Below are positions 23,460 through 34,180 of a stretch of 64,000 nucleotides of DNA, in pieces. Both the position numbers and the translations under genes were made by a program. Origin of the DNA: Bagarius yarrelli (taxonomy: Eukaryota > Chordata > Actinopteri > Siluriformes > Sisoridae); contig VCAZ01000037.1 of NCBI GenBank assembly GCA_005784505.1, positions 1,517,856-1,581,855 of the forward strand, given 5' to 3'. Position 1 is the stretch's first letter. Each line of letters starts with the position of its first letter. The notes below the pieces were generated by a model, which worked only from the letters and a program-made list of their open reading frames with translations, was not told where the DNA came from and did not search any database.

Positions 23460-24290
23460 CGTTCGTTTTTAACTTCTGGATGAGTCAGAATTTGGAATAA
23501 AGCCATGTATGGATCTGTTACTGGCAATCTGGGCTTGTTCCGGTCTCAGTGACTCATACTTTAGTCTGCTTGGTTCGCCGTCATCATCCTCTCTTTCCTT
23601 TACTCGACTGCGGCTGTTTGTTAGAGTCTTGTTTCGAATTAGTGATCTACCATTTTTATTAAAAATAAATAAATTTAAAAAAAAAGGAAAAAAATAAAAA
23701 TTATAGCAAAGACAAATCCATGATATCCAGTTGCAGGAATGTACAGTAACATTCACGTTATGGTATTCGTGTGGGAACAGAAAGATCAGGAATCTTGTTC
23801 CCATCCTATGTCTACAGTCGCGGTCCACCTTTGGTAAGTATCTTTGCCTCCCAACCCCCATCGGAAAAAAAACAGGAGGCACATCTTTTTTTCCTCGTGC
23901 TCTGAAAGCCTCAAATCCTTGGCTGAAGTATCCTGGAAGCTGGAACAGAACAGAAATATGGACTGGCTGGAACATCGTCAAGGACATTGGAGAGTCCAAG
24001 TCGGGCCACATGTTCACGTTCTGTCCACGAGTTATTTATGTATTCCATCAAAACACCACATTTTCCTGTTCGGTCCCCTAAAACGGCTCGTCTTTTCTCG
24101 TGCAAATATGTTATAATTTGCTCAAGCCTGTATGTTCTGAGGACTGTGGTCTGGACGCGGCTGCCTTCTCTGTCACACAGCAGGACGGAGGTAATCCCTT
24201 TCATGGCAGGCAGCTGTAAATTCTTCTGGGCCTACCATTCCTCTGTTGGTCAGAGCTCCGGCACATTTGCGGGCACTCTGATCTGACGTT
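23460..24290. other. unique block with open frames on both strands
   Basis: About 800 bases of mostly non-repetitive sequence, more GC-rich than its surroundings, stay open in several frames on both strands (for example minus 24017-23469 and minus 24204-23911). None shows a protein family motif that I recognise. A donor-like ggag|gtaatc is at about 24187-24195. It could be a conserved regulatory element, a non-coding exon or chance. I do not call a gene. Confidence 0.3.
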
Positions 24291-24411
24291 ATGAAACTAC
24301 TAAATTAGTGTTTGCTTGCAAACTGTTGGAGCCAATGGCAAAGGAAAACAAGTGCCGGAGGAATGGGTACCAAAGTTCAGGACTGGAATTATGAGGTTTT
24401 ATATAACTTTG

Positions 24412-24415
<4 letters not shown>

Positions 24416-24481
<66 letters not shown>
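24416..24481. repeat. long TA microsatellite
   Basis: Near-perfect (TA)n of about 65 bases, framed by inverted 'tttcatata' and 'tatgaaata'. Confidence 0.97.
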
Positions 24482-24488
<7 letters not shown>

Positions 24489-24861
24489 ATTAATGGAGAA
24501 AATTATGGGGTGGTTTAAAAGAAGTGATTGTCCAGTGTTCTATTATTTCTTTGGCATCCGACCAACTGGGTGTTGGTCCATTTTTGTTTGGCCTGGAAGA
24601 TCTGAAAGGTTGAAAAGTTCAAGCAATTGTTCAGCTTCATTTCTGAATTTTAATTGGAAGTTGCCTTGTGAGCATTTACAGGAAACTGTACTTACGAAAC
24701 AATAGTGGAAGAACTGAAATTATTTGTAATATATTTACTGCTTTGTACGTTATAAGCTAGGCTTAATATCGGCTTTATAAGCTGTTCTCAATACTGGTAT
24801 GTTGTAGCATTACATTCTTTCTTCACTGGAACTGAGAGACTTAAATACTGTTCCAGCAGGA

Positions 24862-24940
24862 CGACACATTAGTGGATAAGGTGTTGGACTACTAACCGGA
24901 AGAGTGTGAATATTGTTTGATTCCCAGAATTGTAAATTAA
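24862..24940 (+). repeat. partial SINE copy
   Basis: 'cattagtggataaggtgttggactactaaccggaag' and 'gtttgattcccag' match the box A to box B part of the local SINE family. Confidence 0.5.
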
Positions 24941-25087
24941 TTTAGTACTGTTGTGACTAAATGAACACAAATCCGTACAGTCACATGACACAATCTAGTG
25001 GAAAGAGTGCGGAGGTTTTTCTCTGAGGAAGAGTGAAACTAACATCTGGAATAGGATGTTTAAGAAACACACATGGATCGGGGATGT

Positions 25088-25088
<1 letters not shown>

Positions 25089-25127
<39 letters not shown>
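25089..25127. repeat. ATAG tetranucleotide microsatellite
   Basis: About ten tandem ATAG units. Confidence 0.97.
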
Positions 25128-25169
25128 ATGGAACTTTTTTGGAAAGTATTTTGATATTATTTATAGGAC

Positions 25170-25400
25170 AGACAGAGATGAAATGGGGGAGATAGAGGGG
25201 CAGAAAGGACCCGAGCTGGAATCGAACCCGAAATAATCACCAATCAATCTAACATACATGTTTTTGGACTGTGGGAGGAAACCGGAGAACCCGGAGTAAA
25301 CCTACACAAGAACCCATGGGGAGAACATGCAAACTTAACTTAGAAAGACCCCTGAAAGGGGAATAGAACCCGGGACTTTCTTGCTGTGAGGCAACATCGC
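25170..25400. repeat. dispersed fish repeat ('ggactgtgggaggaaaccgg' family)
   Basis: It shares 'tttttggactgtgggagg' and 'gaacccgggac' with the copies at 28535-28800, 55145-55380 and (reverse) 55970-56300. Confidence 0.75.
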
Positions 25401-25639
25401 TATATTATAAAATTGTATCTAGAATAAGAAACAAAGGAGAGTGTGATGATGTTTTAATCTCTAATTATAAAACGTATTTCTGATAAGATTTATGTTCAAA
25501 TTAATTTTATTCTACATTTAAAAATAAATTTTAAAGCTCTAAAAGTTGATTGTGATACTATTTATATCCTAATTAATAGATTATAGTTTAGTAATATTGG
25601 CATACATAATTGGGTTTTATTTTACTAAACACACACACA

Positions 25640-25880
25640 CACACACGTATATTCGCAAACGGACAGTCTGCACCCGCGCTCTTCATGCTGCCACACAGCT
25701 TTAACACGCGCTCTGTTTATCCAGCGTGCGCATCCTGGGGGTGTGGCCACAGCGCGTCGTTTCATTGGCTGAGAGAGGGGCGGGTGCCTTGCTGGGGGCG
25801 TGTCCTATTGAATAACAACTTTGAGCTTCCGCACAGATTTGTTTCAGGGGATCTGCAGCATGAACTTCAAATGAGGTAGG
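25640..25880 (+). promoter_or_regulatory. candidate CpG-rich promoter / first exon, possibly grb10
   Basis: A CpG-dense block in otherwise AT-rich DNA. It contains an inverted CCAAT box (ATTGG, 25764-25768), a GC box GGGGCGGG (25777-25784) and a second G-rich box (gggggcgtg, about 25794). About 75 bases further on, a short potential exon ends at the donor atgag|gtagga (exon end 25875). It contains only a four-codon ATG frame, consistent with an untranslated first exon. It lies on the grb10 strand about 18 kb upstream of the ATG exon. Function is inferred from motif arrangement only. Confidence 0.45.
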
Positions 25881-26039
25881 AAAAAAAATGTTATCTCAGA
25901 TTTTTTTTCCTTAAAATATTTTAATATTTATTTTATTTTAAAGTAGTTTGTAAGTAAATAATTAAATGGTAAATTTAACAGTGGTAGATAATGTGGTCAT
26001 GTTCATTTCTGCCAGACAGCCTTATTTAAAGAGAATTAC

Positions 26040-26135
26040 AGTTGGGGGCCTTGCTCAGGGGCCCAGTTTAGTGGTGCTGGGAATTGAACTTATAATCTTC
26101 CAAAAGTCCATCACTGTAACCGCTAAGTTACCACA
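26040..26135 (-). repeat. SINE-type repeat, minus orientation
   Basis: 'gggggccttgctcaggggcccag', 'gtggtgctgggaattgaac' and 'ccgctaagttaccac' are the reverse complement of the local SINE body. Confidence 0.65.
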
Positions 26136-26378
26136 TTGAAAGAGGTGCATGTGACTGGTGTCCATGACACCATGAGATTGTGGTGTGAGAAATCACCAAA
26201 GAAACAGTTGTTTTTCGAACACAAACACCTGACAGGTAACGCCAGTGAGAGTTTGCGGTGTTGGGGTGATTTTTATACTACACTGGCAGGTGTTCCTATT
26301 AAAGCGTCCACTGAGTGTTTTATATAATATTGGGATTATATATAAATATTATATATAAATAATAATAATAATGAAAAA

Positions 26379-26540
26379 AAAAACAGAGAGGGAGAGGGAG
26401 GGAAGGGAGGGGAGAAAGAAAGAGAGGAAAGAGACAGAGAGAGAAAGAGAGAGGAGAAAGAGAGTGAGAGAGAAAGAACAAGAGAGAAAAAGAGAGAAAG
26501 AGAAAGAGAAGAGAGAGAATGAGGTAGAGAAGAGAAAGAG

Positions 26541-26583
<43 letters not shown>

Positions 26584-26992
26584 GAGAGAGAAGAGAAAGA
26601 AGAGAAGAGAGAAGAGAGAAAGAGGAGAGAGAGAGAGAGAGATAGAAAGGAGAGAGGACGAGAGAGAGAGGAGAGGGGAGAAGAGAAAGAGAGAGAGAGA
26701 GGAAGAGAGGAGGAGAGAAAGAGAGAAAGAGAGAGAGAAAGAAAGAGAAGAGAGAGATGGAGAGAGAGAGAGAGAGATAAAGAGAGAGAGAGAGAGAGAA
26801 AGAGAGTGAGAAAAAAAGAGAGAGAGAGGGAGAAGAGAGAGAGAGAAGAGGGAAGAAAGAAAGAGACGGAGGGGAGAGAAAAGAGAGAGGAGAGAGAAAA
26901 AAAAAACAAAAAGAGGGAGAGAGAGAGGAGAAAAGAAAAAAGAGAGCGAAGAAAAAAAGATGAGAGAGAAGAAAGAGAGAGAGAGACAGACT
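26379..26992. repeat. 600-base purine (GA) tract
   Basis: An almost unbroken polypurine strand of GAGA, GAAA and GGGA words, followed by a second shorter tract at 27108-27202. The long reading frames through it (Arg/Glu/Lys on plus, Ser/Leu/Phe on minus) are artefacts of the composition. Such tracts can form triplex (H-) DNA. Confidence 0.97.
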
Positions 26993-27105
26993 TTTAATCA
27001 TCATTTATTTTCATTTTCAAGTCGTTTTTTTTTTTCATACAGGATAAAACAGGTAAGAAAAATAAGAAAAAATTATAAAAAGCATTAATAAATTAAGCTA
27101 AAAAT

Positions 27106-27107
<2 letters not shown>

Positions 27108-27143
<36 letters not shown>

Positions 27144-27202
27144 AGAAAAAAAGAAAGCGAGAGACAGAGAAAGAAGAGGGGACAGAGAGACAGAGAGAGA
27201 AA
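27108..27202. repeat. second GA-rich purine tract
   Basis: (GA)n with AAAG interruptions, about 115 bases downstream of the main purine tract. Confidence 0.95.
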
Positions 27203-27469
27203 ATGCATTATTACACACATATTGTATATTTTTTTTTTTTGTTTAACATTTTGTTTTTGGAAAGAAATAAATATAACAAATGACATTACATAAATCCTCT
27301 GATTTCTACTCATTAACCACCCCTTTTGAAAATTCTATCTGCCCCCCTGTTACCTTCAGCTGGTCTTGTTCTTGTATGAAAGCTCTTTTTTATACTAAAA
27401 TAAAGTGAATATAGTGAATATAATAAAATATAGTAAATAAATGATTTTTTTTTATGTTTATGCTGTCAC

Positions 27470-27610
27470 GGTGAATTGTAACACACTAAACCCTCCCAAC
27501 CCTCGTCCACAGTCATGATCTCACAGACACATGTGATTGGCTGGAGCTGCTGTGATTGACAGCGATGACCAAACACTTTCCTTTTTCCAAACAAACCATA
27601 AATAATTGTT
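27470..27610. promoter_or_regulatory. candidate enhancer with PBX-MEIS/PREP consensus site
   Basis: 27553-27562 reads TGATTGACAG, exactly the decamer consensus bound by PBX-MEIS/PREP heterodimers, and a near copy (TGATTGGCTG) lies about 20 bases upstream. The block is unique, higher in GC than its flanks and sits between a purine tract and AT-rich sequence. The consensus match is seen; enhancer function is inferred. Confidence 0.35.
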
Positions 27611-28205
27611 TAACAGCTATTAGATTTGTATAAGTACCGTAGAGCATTGTATTAAATTACTAACGCTAGAGCTCGGCCGATAATTGGTTTTACTGATATT
27701 TTCACAATATTTATTACAAATATTTTATTACTGTGTATTTTTTATGGTTTTTTTTCCCGAATTGCACCCCAAAACTGTCATGTGGTGTCATATGGTGTGG
27801 AGAGATGAGTTAATAACAGCGCTAAAAATAACTTGATATTTAGAATTAACACTTAAAACAACTTAAATATTATTTGATAAATATCGCAGGTACCATATGC
27901 AGGTACCGCAATGCAACACAACCTCAACTGTTCAACAGGGAGAACCAGAACACACTAAAGTAGCAAAGATTTATAATATGATTATTTATTTATAATACAT
28001 AATAATTAAATAATTAATTTTTACGTTTACTTTCAAATATTTGTAATTTTTCAATTTAGTCACTTTTAAGACAGTTCAGATTATATAATTTATCATTTAT
28101 TTTTTTTCATTTTCAATTTATTTCGCATTTAGACCTCTTTATTAATATTGATATATAAATAAGTTGTTTTGATTTGTGGGAGTAAAAATAACAGTATATA
28201 AATAT

Positions 28206-28390
28206 AGGGGAAAGTGGTAGCTCAGTGGTTCAGTTGTTGGATTGCTAATTGGAGGATCAGGGCAGGGTTCGATTCCCAGCACCACCAACCACAGTTACCA
28301 TTGCTGGGGCCCTTGAGCAAGGCCCCTATCTTTTAATTGCTCAGCTGTATAAAAAAAGAGATGTAAGTCGCTTTGAATAAGAATAACTGT
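28206..28390 (+). repeat. tRNA-derived SINE, well-preserved copy
   Basis: A tRNA-like head with box A (gtggtagctcagtggtt) and box B (ggttcgattccc) is followed by the body 'gctggggcccttgagcaaggcccc' and the tail 'taagtcgctttgaataag'. This serves as the reference copy for the family in this window. Confidence 0.85.
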
Positions 28391-28534
28391 AATCGTGTAA
28401 TATCGTTCCGATATCGGTTATCGCTCATATTTACACACAAATAATCGGTATCGGTATCAGTTCTAGTAAAACAATATCGAATGTGGGGGATGTTAAGTGT
28501 AAATAAAAGCTAATTATAATAATAAAAATTGGTT

Positions 28535-28800
28535 GTTTTTTCATTCATCTTCTGTACCCGCTCATTCCCTAATTCAGGGTCACGGGGATCTGCTGGAGTC
28601 TATTCCAGCCGTGTCTGAAAGGGTAAAAGACAGGAGGGGGACACCCTGGACAGGTCACTAGTCTATCACAGGGCCACACTTACACTCACTCTTATGGACA
28701 ATTTAGAATCACCAATCAATCTAATATACATGTTTTTGGACTGTGGGAGGAAACCGGAGAAATCGGAGTAAACCCACACAAGCACAGGGAGAGAACATGC
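28535..28800 (+). repeat. dispersed fish repeat ('ggactgtgggaggaaaccgg' family)
   Basis: The longest copy in the window. It runs from 'tcattcatcttctgtacccgc' through 'ggtcacggggatctgctgg' and 'acaccctggacaggtcac' to 'gggagagaacatgcaaa'. It is immediately followed by a SINE. Confidence 0.8.
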
Positions 28801-28803
28801 AAA

Positions 28804-28950
28804 GGTGGGAAGTGCTAGCGCAGTGTTTAAAGTGTTGGACTGCTAATTGGAAGATCAGGGTTCGATTCCCAGCACCACCAGGTTACCACAGCTGGGCCCC
28901 TGAGCAAGGCCCCTATTTCCCTATTGCTTCATGAGCAAAATAAATACTTT
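28804..28950 (+). repeat. tRNA-derived SINE copy
   Basis: 'gtgctagcgcagtgtttaaa' (box A region), 'ggttcgattcccagcacc' (box B) and the 'gggcccctgagcaaggcccc' body. Same family as 28206-28390. Confidence 0.8.
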
Positions 28951-29099
28951 TTTGAATTAATCTTATATATTATCGAAAATCTTCTGTAAATTTTGTGTTA
29001 TTATTTATTTTAAATTGTTGTTTCTAGCGGTCGGGGTTTTGAAAGCATCTTTACTGATTAATGAAGTTAACTTGCGGTTTGGCACGTAGTCGCTGTTAG

Positions 29100-29660
29100 G
29101 GAAATTTCCAGATGAGGGGCGTGGCTTGATGACGAAATGGACGGGGTTAGAGGAAATTGTAGGCGGGGCTTATTGTACACGAGCACGCGCGCGTGCGTGC
29201 GTGCGTTGAGAAAGTCAGCTGAGAGATCGTCTGCACCTCGACTGGAATATCATCATCGGCTTTCGAGGGGTGGAAACGCAGAGCCGGGGTAAAGATTATC
29301 ATCAGGGGGTCGGACAGCGATTTAGGGGTGAGAAAAATAAAACATTTACAATATGAGCGCAGGACAAATGTTAGGCACGCGCCAGTGTGTAGTGTTCGGG
29401 AGGGACGCGTGTGTGTGTGTGGACACTGGGACATGTTGTGGACACTGGGACGGTGTGCGAATGATATCAACTTTTATCAATCGTTTAATCTTTGCTGCTT
29501 GATCAAAACTAACTTAAAAAAAGAGGGAAAAAAGGGGGGAAAGTGTGCACGCAGCGGGGGAAAGTAGCGCGCGCGGAATCCGCTCGTTTTAGTGCTTTAT
29601 CCTTCTTTTGCGAAGTTGCTCGCGTGCTCGAGTGGCTGAATGTGTGTTTTAAAACTGCAC
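29100..29660 (+). promoter_or_regulatory. CpG-rich block, candidate grb10 promoter / 5' exon
   Basis: This is the strongest CpG-rich stretch of the window, with CG-dense runs at about 29179-29206 (gcacgcgcgcgtgcgtgcg), 29567-29590 and 29610-29632. Potential splice donors follow, best at 29327|gtgaga. It contains no long convincing coding frame. On the grb10 strand and about 14 kb upstream of the ATG exon, it is a reasonable candidate for the main promoter and a non-coding exon. No TATA box is obvious. Mammalian GRB10 uses CpG-island promoters with untranslated first exons (established), so the arrangement fits. Confidence 0.45.
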
Positions 29661-31344
29661 ACAAATCCGCGCGGCTCAAATACTTTTTTTTTTTTCTTTC
29701 TGCACTTATTTATTTTTGCGCAACACATCGGATGAAGTCGGACCGCGAGCCTTTTTATTTTGACAGCGTTTAATACCGTTGTCTGTATTACTATTATTGT
29801 TTTCTGTTTTTTTTTTTTTTAACTTTATGAACGATTCACTTAGGAATCGGTTCTTTTTTCTCTGTGAACATTTCCCCTTCTGAGCGAGTCGGTCGTGCAA
29901 ATCGGTTCGTGAGCGAGTCAAAACGAGGGTTTTAAAATGAAGATTCGTCGGTGATTTTTAATTAGAACGATTAATCGATTAATCTGCGATTATCTCATTC
30001 TGTGCAATTACTTTAAAATGAATGCAATCGATTAAATTCAATCAATAAAATGCAATTAATAAAAAAATAACAATTACGAATTTTTCGAAATGTCAAACAA
30101 AAATATTTCTGTTTTTTAATTTAACTTAAAGAACTGATTTATAGCAGAAAAACAAGTTATACACACACGTTAGTTAGTTTTTGAAAGGAAAATGTATATT
30201 TCTAATTTTTTTTGCGTTAATGCTTTAAAAACTGCTAAAATTTAATATATATTTTATTCGAGTTGTTTAGAAGAATCAAATCTTTCATATGACTCATCGG
30301 AGAATCAAAACCAGCTACTAGTTCAGTTTGGTACCGAAACTATGATGACTCTGCATTTGATTTGCAGTCCACCAAAGAATTTCTGGTTTCTGAATTCTGA
30401 TTGGTTAAAAATGTTTTTTAACCAAAATTGTTAAAAATTAATTATAGTATCTTGGACAATCAGGGATTTGGATTTGTATAGCAAACATTCATGGTAACCC
30501 GGCTAAGTATTTATATCGACATAAAACATTATTCACTTTAATTTATTTATTATATTTAACATGCATTTCTTTTTATATTATAATTATTATATTGAACAAC
30601 ATTTTATGCCAAAGCAACGAATCAAAAATCTGTAAATATACATCAGATTTATTTTTAATGTAAAGATATTGATTTAAGTTCGAAGGTATTCTCATCAGTG
30701 CAGTGTTTTCTTCTATTGAGCACTGTGTTAGTCCTGTTCTGTAGCGCCACACGTGGCTATTGCAGGCAATTACATGATATCACTGACGAAAATGTAATGC
30801 CTACGCCGACTAATCGTTAAAGCGCTAGTTTATGTTCCACTCGATGAATCTGTTCTTTTATTAATAAAGTTTAAACATATCGCGTGTGTGACTTACCCGG
30901 ATCTGTTAACCATACAAGACGGGTTGAAAGGTAGAAAGAAATGGCGTTAAGCAAACAGGAAAGATTTGCTGTCCTTTCTACTTTGTTTGCACTGTCTTTA
31001 CTTGCAAACAGTGGAACAAAAGCCGCAGTGTATTAGATGACAGCAGGTTAAGACCGTTTCTTCGGGATCGCCTATGGGAATGTAAACGCTTGTTAGATCG
31101 GGGGGTTGAAGGGAAAACTGGAAGTCATTGTGATTGCGGTAGAAAGCGTCAGTGTGACACTTTGCTGATTTGATTGATAACTTGCTAAGGCGATAAAAAG
31201 ATTCAGGGAAAGGCGGTGATTTGTCATGTCTAAAAATATCAGCAGGTTAAAAAAAGGCAGATTTGGCTCCAACTTCTACAGCTGTGTAAAAATATCAATG
31301 CAGCCAACTATCGCTATTATATATATATATATATATATATTTTC

Positions 31345-31665
31345 CCACAGTAGTGGTATCGATATTCGAACCTCGTGACGATACACATTTAGATTACGCT
31401 TAAACTGATCTTTATGTTCATATTTAATTAAAAACCTCAACACCTTTCAAACGACTTCCTCTTTTACTCCGGTAGTTGGTGGGAAAATAATAATAATAAT
31501 AAAGGCGCTTTCGACTTTGTATTTGTTCTGTTTTTTAGTAAGCTTTTTCTTATATATTTTCCACATTTTTAAAAAAATGAGTACTCGAATATGTACTGTT
31601 TTGCGATATATCGCCATGCATCGTATCGGGTCTCCTTGCTGATACACAACCCTACCCATTACACT
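31345..31665. mobile_element. miniature DNA-transposon-like repeat
   Basis: It contains inverted words such as 'tatcgatattcgaac' and 'gcgatatatcgcc' and ends in 'gatacacaaccctaccca'. It shares 'caaacgacttcctc' with a second copy at about 36195-36400. Confidence 0.45.
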
Positions 31666-31859
31666 GTTCCTGGTGATTAGACACCGTGTCCCTGAAAGCA
31701 ACAGATTCTAATGCAATCAAGACAAAATTACACAAGTTTAAAACGCTTTAGGAACGGCAACAACCATGCATGTTTAAAAGCAGTTAATCATATGCTGCAA
31801 TAAAACTCTCAATACTTTTGCCCTTATTTCTTGCCAAGTTGTCAGTCAACTCTACACTA

Positions 31860-32211
31860 AGTAAAAAAAAAAAAAATGGCTAACCTGCCAGGATTTCCAA
31901 GAGAAGTTTCAATAGTAATTTTCCCAACTGTCTAAAACTTGTTGCTCTTTTTTGTGTGATTTATAATATAAGGCTGATTTAATTGGATTCATCTAATAAT
32001 GTTTCTGCAAAAGAACTGTAAATAATTCCTCCATGGTTACCATGACCTATGCTGTCATCCAGGTCGCTAACCTGACAGGAATTCTGAGAGAAATTTATAT
32101 AATGTTTTTTCAGGTGGCTAAACCAAGCTAATAGCAAGCTGAGGGTCATTTTTCAATGAATATTTTAGCTAAATAATGTTAGCTAATTTGACAGGAATTC
32201 AAAGAAGTAAA

Positions 32212-32251
<40 letters not shown>

Positions 32252-32500
32252 ATAAATGTTCTAGCAAGCTAACATGAGCTAATCTGACAGGAAGCTAACA
32301 TGAGCTAATCTGACAGGAATTCTATCTAGATAATTATCCATTATTACATTTTTCATAAATGTATTCTGAGAAAAAACATGTTCTAGCAACCATGTGCTAA
32401 TTTGAGAGGGTTTGTGAGAAATACTCCAGATGTCTTGAACAAATTAACCTTGACAAGGTTTTCAGTCAGTCGGCTAAAACAAGCTGGCCTAACATAATTT
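31860..32500. repeat. degenerate tandem repeat (gctaatctgacaggaattct units)
   Basis: The phrase gctaa(t/c)ctgacaggaattc with 'gagaaat' followers recurs at about 31880, 32068, 32182, 32278, 32301 and 32395, separated by variable AT-rich spacers. The (ATT)n microsatellite at 32213-32250 sits inside it. Confidence 0.65.
32213..32250. repeat. ATT trinucleotide microsatellite
   Basis: About twelve tandem TTA/ATT units. Confidence 0.97.
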
Positions 32501-32689
32501 TGGTGGCAACGTTAAGTCCTTTTATTTAAAAAAAAAATGTTTACAAATATTCTCCAAAAGAATTACCAGGCTCCTATACACCTGAAGACCTGTTCATCTA
32601 TTCCCCTTAAACACCTATACCGTTGGAATGTAACATTTATATTAGCTTTTGGATTTGACCAGTATTACACCCCTCTGTTGTTTTTTTTT

Positions 32690-33180
32690 AAATTAAAGGT
32701 AATACCTTGGCAAGAACCCTTCACTCAGAGAAGGATTAGAGATCCGCAGCCACCTTTTATTAGAATCAAACAAGGTTTTAGGTTAGGTATGATGTATGGT
32801 TTAGAGACAGTGGCTCTGAGGAAGAAACAGGTGGCAGAGCTGAAGATGTTGAGGTTTTCTTTGGGAGTGACGAGGTTGGACAGGATTATGAACGAGTGCA
32901 TCAGGGGGGACGGCTCATGTTAGATGTTTTGGGAAGAAAGTCAGGGAAGCCAGATTGAGGTGGTTTGGACATGTCCAGAGGAGGGATAGTAAATATATAT
33001 TGGTAGGAGGATGTTAGAAATTAAGCTACCAGGCAGAAGGCAAAGAGGAGGTATATGGATGCGATAAACGAGGACATGAAGTTAGTGGGTGTGAGTGAAG
33101 AGGATGTAAGAGAATAGGATTAGATGGAGACAGATGATTCGCTGTGGTGACCCCTAAAAAGGAACAGCCGGAAGAAGAAT
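32690..33180 (+). mobile_element. 3' end of an RTE-like non-LTR retrotransposon
   Basis: Plus-strand translation near 32789-32910 gives MYGLETVALRKKQVAELKML and then a VTRLDRIMNECIRG-type block, matching the C-terminal region of RTE/Rex3-like polyproteins (family form 'AEMRMLRWMxGVTRxDKIRNExIRG'). The tail 'cgctgtggtgacccctaaaaaggaacagccggaag' is the usual end of these elements in fish. Stops after 32923 mark a dead, 5'-truncated copy. Confidence 0.8.
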
Positions 33181-33944
33181 AGGAAGATATGTTATTTTGT
33201 GGTTACCTCGACTCGTATACCTCAACTGTCCTTGCATTAAAATCTTGCTATGTTCGTCAGCAAGATGTCTTGCCAGCTTTTCTGTGCTTGTGATGTTTCA
33301 GTAAAAAGTGTTTGTAACGTGTTTTACATTCTGTGGATCGGCGAACGTTGTATAAGTAGAAACCCGAGGAGAACTTCAGATCATATTACCAAATAACAGT
33401 TTTTATACAGAAATAATAACACTATTCTGTATATGCTATTGGTTTCCAAGTCAGAATTCTAATGTTGTAACTGTCCTAGTTGTACATGAACTGACTTGAG
33501 TGTGTGATTTAGTAACTCTTAATTACGTAATAAATTTTGTTGACAGTCATGACAGACAGCTATGTCCTCGGGTGCTACAATTTTGAACACAACTTAGTTA
33601 CAGCTTAATGAGTGAAAAGCCTTTCAGAGCAATAATAAAGCATAAACACATTTGATTTAAAAGGCAGTAGCTTTTAATCACTTATTAGATTTTTGTGACC
33701 ATGTTAGAAATATCAAACTCATTATGCATGTACGAGAACTGGCTGGAATGAATTTTGAACGTCTCCCTGACCGACTGGCAACATTCCACTAAATCTCACA
33801 TGCATGCTCTGCTATGGAGTTTGCAGTTGCAGCACTAAAGTGAACATACGTTGTGTCTAAGGTGCTGGCATGTTCAGACACATGACACAAAATGTAGACG
33901 TTAACATTAACACCACTCAATTTTATATATCCAAACCATACTAA

Positions 33945-34180
33945 ATTTTGGGGCAATGGTGGCTCAAATGGTTAAGGCGCTGAGTTGCTGATCTGGACAC
34001 CAGGAAGACCTGGGCCCAACCCCACCACCGCCAGCCGCCGATCTGAAGACCAGAAACACCTGGCCTCAAGCCAACCACTGCTGGGTCCTTGAGCAAGACC
34101 CTTAACCCTTCTTGCTCCGGGGCGCTGTATCATAGCTGACCCTGCGCAAAAAAGTATTTTTGACAAAATTTTTTTTTGAC
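33945..34180 (+). repeat. SINE-type repeat with altered middle
   Basis: 'caatggtggctcaaatggtt' (box A-like), 'gctgggtccttgagcaagaccc' and 'ttgctccggggcgctgtat' indicate a second SINE family with a tandemly repeated 'gatctgga/gaccag...cacctgg' middle. Confidence 0.6.

Noticed and set aside
23469..24017. 182-residue minus-strand open frame as a gene
   Set aside because: No recognisable domain, competing frames on the other strand and no splice or promoter support; kept only as a finding.
26336..27004. Long Arg/Glu/Lys-rich and Ser/Leu/Phe-rich reading frames on both strands
   Set aside because: They are translations of a GA repeat tract and have no independent coding signal.
28206..28290. Possible tRNA gene (box A and box B present)
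   Set aside because: The cloverleaf is not complete and the sequence continues into a SINE body shared with many copies in the window.
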